Shown here: positions 58,323 to 64,000 of the stretch, one piece after another
How the letters are laid out: every line of letters starts with the position of its first letter
Position numbering within the stretch: position 1 is the stretch's first letter
Assembly (NCBI RefSeq): GCF_000974805.1
Contig: NZ_BBQZ01000002.1
Location: 248,001 to 312,000 of the forward strand
From: Demequina salsinemoris
GTDB taxonomy: Bacteria > Actinomycetota > Actinomycetes > Actinomycetales > Demequinaceae
Length of the DNA stretch: 64,000 bases
Direction: 5' to 3'
Position numbers and translations under genes: made by a program
Notes under the pieces: generated by a model
What the model saw: only the letters and a program-made list of their open reading frames with translations
The model's database searches: none
What the model was told of the DNA's origin: nothing

Positions 58323-58457
58323 GCAAGGACGGTACGTCACGGGGCTGACACGGAGGCGGGGACCGACCGGCGTCCCCAGCGCGGTTCACATCGTCCGCGC
58401 TCCACCGCACGGCGCCCTCATCCGCGAATGTCAGACCCCGTCCCTAGCGTGGGAGCC

Positions 58458-58697
58458 ATGTTGATCGATTGCGATACGTGCGAGATGCGCGGCCGTGCGT
58501 GCGGCGACTGCGTGGTCAGCTTCCTGACCATCCCCGTGAGGCCCGGGGCAGCTCCCGAGCCCGTCACCGCCGACGCCCGGTCCGGCGTTCACGAGCCCGT
58601 CGAGATGGACCCCGACCAGATGAAGGCGGTGGCGAACCTCGCCGCGGGCGGACTCATCGCGCCCCTGCGGCTCGTCGAACGCCGAAGAGCGGGGTGA
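58458..58697 (+). CDS. Conserved Cys-rich small protein
   Basis: A 79-residue actinobacterial protein whose N-terminus has a zinc-finger-like CDTCEMRGRACGDC (four Cys at positions 5, 8, 14 and 17), followed by a flexible Pro/Ala segment and a C-terminal helix. I recall homologues with the same MLIDCDTC start across actinobacteria, without known function. TAGCGT lies seven bases before ATG 58458 and no ribosome site is seen, again suggesting a leaderless mRNA. Position between the exonuclease/UvrC-like gene and fadD. Zinc or Fe-S binding is likely from the Cys spacing. Confidence 0.8.
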   Translation: MLIDCDTCEMRGRACGDCVVSFLTIPVRPGAAPEPVTADARSGVHEPVEMDPDQMKAVANLAAGGLIAPLRLVERRRAG

Positions 58698-58712
58698 CAC
58701 GACGCCGGTGAT

Positions 58713-58739
58713 CGGTGGCGCGTGTCATGCGCGCCACCG
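58713..58739. terminator. Bidirectional terminator between the Cys-rich gene and fadD
   Basis: Perfect ten-base-pair stem CGGTGGCGCG (58713-58722) / CGCGCCACCG (58730-58739) with loop TGTCATG, between convergent genes. Confidence 0.8.
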
Positions 58740-58774
58740 CCACAGAGGCCGGGCGAGGCGATCCGTCGCGCCCG

Positions 58775-60559
58775 TCAGCGGGTCAGGTACAGGTCCTCGA
58801 TCCGATCCGCGAAGTCCTTGAGCACCTGGGTGCGCTTCACCTTGAGGGACGGGGTGAGATACCCGTTGTCCACCGTGAAGTCCTCGAGCAGGATCTCGTA
58901 CTTGCGGATCGACTCGGCGCGGGACACCGCCTTGTTCGCGCGCGACACGGCGCGATCCATGTGCTCGCGCACGACGGGGTGCGCCGCGGCCTCGGCGGGC
59001 GTCATCTCGGGCAGCTCCTTGCCCTTGAGCCAGCCCGGAAGCGCCTCGGCGTCGAGCGTGACGAGCGCCGCGATGAACGGCTTGCCGTCGCCCACGACCA
59101 CGCACTGGTCGACGAGCGGGTAGGCGCGGAGCCGGTCCTCGAGCACCGCCGGCGCGACATTCTTGCCGCCCGCGGTGACGATGATCTCCTTCTTGCGCCC
59201 CGTGATCGTGAGGAAGCCCTCCTCGTCGATCGTGCCGATGTCACCCGTCGCGAACCAGCCGTCCGACATGGCGTCCTGGGTCGCGGTCGGATTGCGGTGA
59301 TAGCCCCTGAAGAGCATCTCGCCGCGCATCATGATCTCGCCGTCATCGGCGACTCGCGCCTCCATCCCGGGAAGCACCTTGCCGACCGTGCCGATCTTGG
59401 AGACATCGGGTCGGTTGACGTGGGAGGCTGCGTTGACCTCGGTGAGCCCGTAGCCCTCCATGACGTGAAGCCCGAGCCCACCGTAGAAGTGCCCGAGCCG
59501 GTCTCCGAGCGGCGCGGACCCGGAGATGGCCCAGCGCGCGTTGCCGCCGAGCACGTCGACGATCTTCGACAGCACCAGGCGGTACGCGACAGCGTGTTGC
59601 GCGCGCAGCATCGGCGACGGGCCACGAGGGGTTCCCTGGGCCTTCGAGTACTCGATCGACTGCTTCGCCGCCCAGCGGAAGATCTTGACCTTGCCGCCGG
59701 CCGCGGCCTTCTGCTCGGCCGAGTTGTAGACCTTCTCGAACACGCGTGGCACCGCGAGCAGCAGGGTCGGCTTGAACGTGCCGAGCAGCGGCACGAGCTT
59801 CTTCGAGTCGGGGCAGTAGCCGATGACCGTGCCGGAGGCGAGCAGCACCACCTCGACCAGGCGCGCGAGCGAGTGCGCGAGCGTCATGAACAGCACGGTC
59901 GAGGCGCCCTCGCTCAACAGCACCGGCCCCAACTCCTGCTGGATGCCCACGGTGTGGCGCACGTAGTTGTAGTGGGTCAGCTCCACGCCCTTGGGACGGC
60001 CCGTGGTGCCAGAGGTGTAGATGATCGTCGCGACGTCATCGTGGCCCGCGAGCTCCACGCGGCGGTTGAGCTCGGCGTCGGGGACCTCTCGGCCCGCGGC
60101 GATGAGGTCGTCGATGCAACCCTCGTCCATGACGAGCACATGCGTGAGGGGGCTCTCGGAGTCAGCGGCCACGGAACGCGCGAGCTTCGCGTGGTGCGCG
60201 GTCTCGACCACGATCGTCGAGACCTCCGAGTCCGACGTGATCCAGTCGATCTGAGATGCGGACGACGTGTCGTAGATCGGAACGGGCAGCGCGGAGACGG
60301 ACCAGAGCGCGAGATCCACGATCGACCACTCGTATCGCGTCCGCGCCATGATCGACACGGCGTCGGCGGGCTGGACGCCACGCGCGATGAAGCCCTTCGC
60401 GACGGCGTTCACGAGCGCCTGCGCCTCGGCGCCGCTCAGGTCGTGCCATGCGTCGTCATCGTCGGTGTACCGGAGCACGGTGCGATCGGCCCGATCCTCC
60501 CAGGCCTTCCTGATCATCACGGGGATGTTGGCCGCATACTCGCGGTCGTCAGTCGGCAT
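58775..60559 (-). CDS. Long-chain acyl-CoA synthetase (AMP-binding)
   Basis: FadD15-type fatty acyl-CoA ligase activating fatty acids via an acyl-adenylate; 594 residues, membrane-associated or cytosolic. The AMP motif IIYTSGTTGRPKGVE is near residue 180, the A5-like EGYGLTEVN near 377-385, and the C-terminal GRKKEIIVTAGGKNVAP with the Lys-bearing hinge near 455-475. Start ATG 60559 after GAGGGAG. Divergent from the glk gene; the same fadD position relative to trpD and plsC is kept in mycobacteria. Supplies acyl-CoA for lipid synthesis or beta-oxidation. Confidence 0.93.
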   Translation of the reverse strand: MPTDDREYAANIPVMIRKAWEDRADRTVLRYTDDDDAWHDLSGAEAQALVNAVAKGFIARGVQPADAVSIMARTRYEWSIVDLALWSVSALPVPIYDTSSASQIDWITSDSEVSTIVVETAHHAKLARSVAADSESPLTHVLVMDEGCIDDLIAAGREVPDAELNRRVELAGHDDVATIIYTSGTTGRPKGVELTHYNYVRHTVGIQQELGPVLLSEGASTVLFMTLAHSLARLVEVVLLASGTVIGYCPDSKKLVPLLGTFKPTLLLAVPRVFEKVYNSAEQKAAAGGKVKIFRWAAKQSIEYSKAQGTPRGPSPMLRAQHAVAYRLVLSKIVDVLGGNARWAISGSAPLGDRLGHFYGGLGLHVMEGYGLTEVNAASHVNRPDVSKIGTVGKVLPGMEARVADDGEIMMRGEMLFRGYHRNPTATQDAMSDGWFATGDIGTIDEEGFLTITGRKKEIIVTAGGKNVAPAVLEDRLRAYPLVDQCVVVGDGKPFIAALVTLDAEALPGWLKGKELPEMTPAEAAAHPVVREHMDRAVSRANKAVSRAESIRKYEILLEDFTVDNGYLTPSLKVKRTQVLKDFADRIEDLYLTR

Positions 60560-60639
60560 CGTCGCTCCCTCGTCGGTCCAGCCGTTTTTCTCACGATACC
60601 CTTGAGGACCGGGGAGACGATCAAAGGAGAGCGAGGGCC

Positions 60640-61599
60640 ATGCACGCCATTGGAGTCGACATCGGCGGCACCAAGATCGCGGTGGGGGTCGTCGCGGCCG
60701 ACGGCACCATCGTGACCAAGCTGCGCAGGGAGACCAAGCCGCAGGACCCGGGATCGATCGATCTCGCGATCGCCGACGCGGTGAAGGAGCTCTCGAAGGA
60801 TTTCGAGTTCAAGTCGGTGGGCCTCGCGGCCGCGGGGTTCGCGAGCTCCGACCGCAACCACATGACCTTCGCTCCGAACATCGCGTGGCGCGAGTACGCG
60901 CTCGGCGACAAGGTGCGGGACCTGATCGGGCGTGACGACCTGGCGGTCGTCGTGGAGAACGACGGCAACGCGGCCGGCTGGGCCGAGTACGTGCACGGCG
61001 CGGGCCGTCACACCCGCAACATGACGATGCTGACCATCGGCACCGGTATCGGCGCCGCTCTCATCGTCAACAGCGAGCTCGTGCGCGGCGCCTACGGCTT
61101 CGCGGCCGAGGTGGGCCACATGCGCGTCGTGCCGGACGGGCACCCGTGCGGCTGCGGTCTGCGCGGCTGCTTCGAGCAGTACGGCTCGGGCTCGGCGCTC
61201 ACCCGCGAGGCGCGCCGTGCCGGCATCGAGCGTGAGGTCCGCGCCGCGGCGCTGCTCGAGCGCGCCGGCGGCGAGGCGGCGAAGATCACCGGCCCCGACG
61301 TCACCGAGGCCGCCATGGAGGGCGATGAGCTCTCGATCGAGCTGCTGCGTGACCTCGGCACCTGGATCGGCATCGGCTGCGCGTCGCTCGCCGCGGTGCT
61401 CGATCCCGAGGTGTTCGTGATCGGCGGCGGCGCGATCGCAGCGGGGGACCTGCTGCTTGAGCCCGCCCGCGAGGCCTACAACGAGCATGTGCCTGCCCAG
61501 GCCGTGCGCCCCGTGACGCCGATCGTCGCGGCGGAGATGGGCAACGACGCCGGGATCGTCGGCGCGGCCGCGCTCGCCCGCGAGGCCGTGGGCGTCTAG
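60640..61599 (+). CDS. glk: ROK-family glucokinase
   Basis: Phosphorylates glucose at C6 with ATP (possibly polyphosphate); 319 residues, cytosolic. N-terminal phosphate loop DIGGTKIAVGV (7-17), active-site Asp in VENDGNAAG (about 106-114), the ROK zinc motif CGCGLRGCFEQYGSG (about 168-182) and the second phosphate region GTGIGAA. No DNA-binding domain, so an enzyme rather than a repressor. ATG 60640 follows AAAGGAGAG. Ten bases before plsC, so the two are probably co-transcribed. It would use glucose released by the GH13 enzyme at the other end of the window. Confidence 0.93.
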   Translation: MHAIGVDIGGTKIAVGVVAADGTIVTKLRRETKPQDPGSIDLAIADAVKELSKDFEFKSVGLAAAGFASSDRNHMTFAPNIAWREYALGDKVRDLIGRDDLAVVVENDGNAAGWAEYVHGAGRHTRNMTMLTIGTGIGAALIVNSELVRGAYGFAAEVGHMRVVPDGHPCGCGLRGCFEQYGSGSALTREARRAGIEREVRAAALLERAGGEAAKITGPDVTEAAMEGDELSIELLRDLGTWIGIGCASLAAVLDPEVFVIGGGAIAAGDLLLEPAREAYNEHVPAQAVRPVTPIVAAEMGNDAGIVGAAALAREAVGV

Positions 61600-61608
61600 G
61601 AGGAATCG

Positions 61609-62334
61609 ATGTACTACGGCCTGTTCAAGCACGTCATCATCGGACCGCCGATGAAGGCCTACTACCAGCCGTGGGTCGAGGGTGCCGAGAACGTGCCCGA
61701 GACCGGAGGCGCGATCCTCGCCTCGAACCACCTGTCGTTCTCGGACTCGATCTTCCTGCCGCTCGTCCTCAAGCGGAAGGTCGTGTTCCTCGGCAAGTCC
61801 GAGTACTTCACGGGCAAGGGCGTCAAGGGATGGGCCACCCGCGCCTTCATGGAGGGCGTCGGCACGATCCCCGTGCATCGCGGCGGAGGTCGCGCGTCTG
61901 AGGCGGCGCTGCGCACCGGCCTGCAGGTGGTGCAGGGTGGAGAGCTGCTCGGCATCTACCCCGAGGGGACCCGCAGCCCCGACGGTCGCATCTACCGCGG
62001 TAAGACCGGCGTCGCGCGCCTCGCCATCGAGGCGGGCGTGCCGATCATCCCTGTCGCGATGATCGGCACGGACGTCGCCCAGCCGATCGGGCAGAAGGTG
62101 CCGTCGCGCGCCGACATCGGGGTGCGCATCGGCGCTCCGATCGATCCGTCCGAGTACAGCGCCCGCCAGGACGACCGCGAGGCTCTGCGCGAGCTGACGG
62201 ACAAGGTGGTCCATGCGATCGGCGAGCTCTCCGGCCAGGAGTACGTGGATCGGGATGCCGCCCAGTACAAGCGTGAGCTCGACAAGGGTGGCCAGAAGCC
62301 GTCCGGTCGGGCCGGGGACGGTGCCGCCTCCTAG
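61609..62334 (+). CDS. plsC: 1-acyl-sn-glycerol-3-phosphate acyltransferase
   Basis: Adds the second acyl chain to lysophosphatidic acid at the membrane, 241 residues. Acyltransferase block I NHLSFSD (HX4D), block II around GKGVKGWATRAF, block III YPEGTRS and block IV VPIIPVAMIG are in order. No obvious N-terminal transmembrane helix; interfacial association is likely. ATG 61609 follows GGAGGAA within the glk-plsC operon. Consistent with a lipid theme beside fadD. Confidence 0.93.
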   Translation: MYYGLFKHVIIGPPMKAYYQPWVEGAENVPETGGAILASNHLSFSDSIFLPLVLKRKVVFLGKSEYFTGKGVKGWATRAFMEGVGTIPVHRGGGRASEAALRTGLQVVQGGELLGIYPEGTRSPDGRIYRGKTGVARLAIEAGVPIIPVAMIGTDVAQPIGQKVPSRADIGVRIGAPIDPSEYSARQDDREALRELTDKVVHAIGELSGQEYVDRDAAQYKRELDKGGQKPSGRAGDGAAS

Positions 62335-62370
62335 GCCCTCGGGCCGTCTGCACCGGGGAGCGCCCACCCC

Positions 62371-62409
62371 TATGATGGGCGAGGAATTCTCGAGACGAAA
62401 TCGAAAGGA
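62371..62409 (+). promoter_or_regulatory. -10 box and ribosome site of the phosphofructokinase gene
   Basis: TATGAT (62371-62376) is a near-consensus -10 box in the plsC-pfp gap, and AAAGGA (62404-62409) is the ribosome site for ATG 62416, giving a leader of about 33 bases. No clear -35 box was found. Confidence 0.55.
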
Positions 62410-62415
62410 ATCGCC

Positions 62416-63615
62416 ATGTCGGTTCGCCGCGTCGCACTTCTCACCGCCGGAGGCTTCGCCCCCTGCCTCTCGTCCGCCGTCGGCGGACTGATCGAGCGCT
62501 ACACCGAGATCGCTCCCGAGGTCGAGATCATCGCCTATGAGCACGGTTACTGGGGCCTGCTGCAGGGCAAGAAGACCGTGATCGACGACGAGGTCCGCGC
62601 CCACGCCGGCCTGCTGCACGAGTTCGGCGGCTCGCCCATCGGCAACTCGCGCGTGAAGCTCACGAACGCGGCCGACTGCGTCAAGCGCGGGCTCGTCGAG
62701 GAGGGTCAGAACCCGCTCGAGGTCGCCGCGGAGCAGCTCAAGGCCGACGGCGTCGACGTCCTCCACACCATCGGTGGCGACGACACCAACACGACCGCAG
62801 CGGACCTCGCCGCGTACCTCGCGGAGCACGACTACGGGCTCACCGTGGTCGGCCTCCCGAAGACCATCGACAACGACGTGGTGCCCATCCGTCAGTCGCT
62901 CGGCGCGTGGACCGCTGCCGAGGAGGCCGCCAAGTTCGGCCGCAACATCATCGGCGAGCACCGCTCGGGCCCGCGCATGCTGATCATCCACGAGGTCATG
63001 GGCCGCGCGTGCGGCTGGCTCACCGCCGCCGCCGCGAAGTCCTACCGCGAGGACCTCGCGACCCGCACGTTCCTCCCCGGTATCGGCCTCACCAAGGAGC
63101 GTTGGGACATCCACGCGGTGTACGTGCCCGAGTCGAAGATCGACCTTGACGCCGAGGCCGAGCGCCTCAAGGCCGTCATGGACGAGGTCGGCAACGTCAA
63201 CATCTTCCTGTCCGAGGGCGCTGGCGTGCCCGAGATCATCGCGGAGATCGAGGAGGCCGGCGGCACCGTCGACCGTGACCCGTTCGGTCACGTCAAGCTC
63301 GACACGATCAACCCGGGACAGTGGTTCGCGAAGCAGTTCGCGGAGCGCCTGGGCGCCGAGAAGGTCATGGTGCAGAAGTCGGGCTACTACTCGCGCGCCG
63401 CGGCCGCGAACGCGACCGACCTGCGCCTCATCAAGTCCATGACCGACTACGCGGTCGAGTGCGCCCTGCGCGGCGAGCCCGGCGTCATCGGTCACGACGA
63501 GGAGGACGGCGACCGCCTCAAGGCGATCCCGTTCCCGCGCATCGCCGGCCACAAGCCCTTCGACGTGACCACTCCCTGGTACACCGAGATGATCGCGGAG
63601 ATCGGTCAGGCCTGA
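62416..63615 (+). CDS. pfp: PPi-dependent 6-phosphofructokinase
   Basis: Reversibly phosphorylates fructose 6-phosphate using pyrophosphate in place of ATP; 399 residues. The discriminating residues are clear: GGDDT (120-124) has Asp where ATP enzymes have Gly, and PKTIDND (148-154) has Lys where ATP enzymes have Gly. The catalytic TIDND, the fructose-phosphate site MGRACG and the AGGFAPCLSSAVG N-terminus of the actinomycete PPi-PFK clade are present. Own promoter (62371). Reversibility allows both glycolysis and gluconeogenesis. Ends just before the DAHP synthase gene. Confidence 0.93.
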   Translation: MSVRRVALLTAGGFAPCLSSAVGGLIERYTEIAPEVEIIAYEHGYWGLLQGKKTVIDDEVRAHAGLLHEFGGSPIGNSRVKLTNAADCVKRGLVEEGQNPLEVAAEQLKADGVDVLHTIGGDDTNTTAADLAAYLAEHDYGLTVVGLPKTIDNDVVPIRQSLGAWTAAEEAAKFGRNIIGEHRSGPRMLIIHEVMGRACGWLTAAAAKSYREDLATRTFLPGIGLTKERWDIHAVYVPESKIDLDAEAERLKAVMDEVGNVNIFLSEGAGVPEIIAEIEEAGGTVDRDPFGHVKLDTINPGQWFAKQFAERLGAEKVMVQKSGYYSRAAAANATDLRLIKSMTDYAVECALRGEPGVIGHDEEDGDRLKAIPFPRIAGHKPFDVTTPWYTEMIAEIGQA

Positions 63616-63621
63616 TAGCGC

Positions 63622-64000
63622 ATGACCGAGGCAGCCCTCCAGGCGGCCGGCGTCGACTCGTACCTCGCGTGCGAGGCGAAGCAGCAGCCCGTCTGGCCCG
63701 ATAAGGACGCCCTCGAGCGCGCGACCGCGCGCCTGAGGGAGGTCCCCCCGCTGGTCTTCGCAGGAGAGGCCGACGTGCTGCGAGGACATCTCGCAGCCGC
63801 CGGCCGCGGCGAGGCCTTCGTCCTCCAGGGCGGTGACTGCGCGGAGATCTTCTCGGAGGCCTCCGCCGACCGGATCCGCAACAAGATCAAGACGATCCTC
63901 CAGATGGCGGTCGTCCTGACCTACGGCGCCTCGACGCCCGTAATCAAGATCGGCCGCATGGCCGGTCAGTACGCGAAGCCGCGGTCGTCCGACACGGAGA
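63622..64000 (+). CDS. aroG: Class II DAHP synthase, N-terminal part (cut by window edge)
   Basis: 3-Deoxy-7-phosphoheptulonate synthase, first enzyme of the shikimate pathway, condensing phosphoenolpyruvate and erythrose 4-phosphate. Only the first 126 codons are inside the window. The class II (plant/mycobacterial) type is recognised by VWPDKDALERATARLREVPP, then FVLQGGDCAE with the metal-binding Cys, and PVIKIGRMAGQYAKPRS with the substrate Arg/Lys. ATG 63622, six bases after the pfp stop; no good ribosome site is visible, so translation may depend on coupling. The C-terminal catalytic and allosteric parts lie outside. Confidence 0.93.
   Translation, partial: MTEAALQAAGVDSYLACEAKQQPVWPDKDALERATARLREVPPLVFAGEADVLRGHLAAAGRGEAFVLQGGDCAEIFSEASADRIRNKIKTILQMAVVLTYGASTPVIKIGRMAGQYAKPRSSDTE

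Noticed and set aside
60517-63789. 1090-codon minus-strand open frame opposite glk, plsC and pfp
   Set aside because: Antisense to three certain genes, no domain similarity, Arg/His/Val-rich shadow composition.
1-64000. CRISPR arrays, tRNA/rRNA genes, insertion sequences, prophage genes
   Set aside because: No regular direct-repeat/spacer array, no recognisable tRNA or rRNA sequence, and no transposase, integrase or phage structural gene was seen.

Overview
The window is high-GC DNA from an actinobacterium, most likely of the order Micrococcales (for example a Demequina- or Cellulomonas-like lineage; the genus cannot be fixed from sequence alone). The evidence is a bcc-type QcrCAB set with di-haem QcrC, the actinobacterial CtaF subunit, the actinobacterial families DUF4191 and DUF3043, a two-lipoyl-domain SucB, a class II DAHP synthase and many leaderless promoters. 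No rRNA, tRNA, CRISPR array, insertion sequence or prophage was seen.

Left part (1-18.6 kb), accessory carbohydrate metabolism. It opens with a truncated GH13 alpha-glucosidase behind a LacI-type operator, then ribA and a metallo-beta-lactamase-fold hydrolase. From 3.1 to 13.9 kb lie three transcription units: a ribose-type ABC importer; a minus-strand operon (SDR dehydrogenase, duplicated HbpS/GlcG-like protein, PanE-like reductase, zinc-ribbon flavin reductase); and a divergent plus-strand operon (atypical SDR, bicovalent-FAD oxidase, VOC protein, MFS exporter). All three carry the sequence TGAAAGTnAC at their promoters, which argues for one regulon and an uncharacterised catabolic pathway. 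Next come a GH43 arabinofuranosidase overlapping a LacY-type symporter, the stump of a GH65 phosphorylase and an MFS gene.

Right part (18.7-64 kb), a conserved core. The order glnA, RDD, DUF4191, lipA, lipB, TIGR01777 epimerase, sucB, lpdA, pepA, pyrD, DUF3043, nadA, glycerate kinase, erpA, ctaC-ctaD-ctaF, qcrBAC-ctaE, trpD, exonuclease/UvrC-like fusion, fadD, glk, plsC, PPi-phosphofructokinase, DAHP synthase closely follows, as I remember it, the Mycobacterium tuberculosis Rv2178c-Rv2220 region. The theme is respiration (bcc-aa3 supercomplex), lipoylation with the 2-oxoacid dehydrogenases it serves, glutamine synthesis and upper glycolysis. Insertions into this core include an MMPL transporter, a membrane pseudokinase, a PAS-GGDEF-EAL protein, a TDT transporter with its LysR regulator, and a YefM-YoeB toxin-antitoxin pair.

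Most notable: the shared-operator catabolic regulon; a nine-base word (GGACGATGC) found 17 times by eye, concentrated between genes; a cysteine-desulfurase-like protein next to ctaC lacking the PLP lysine; an SDR with the catalytic Tyr replaced by His; and a near-uniform TAnnnT-N6-start leaderless promoter pattern that fixes several start codons.
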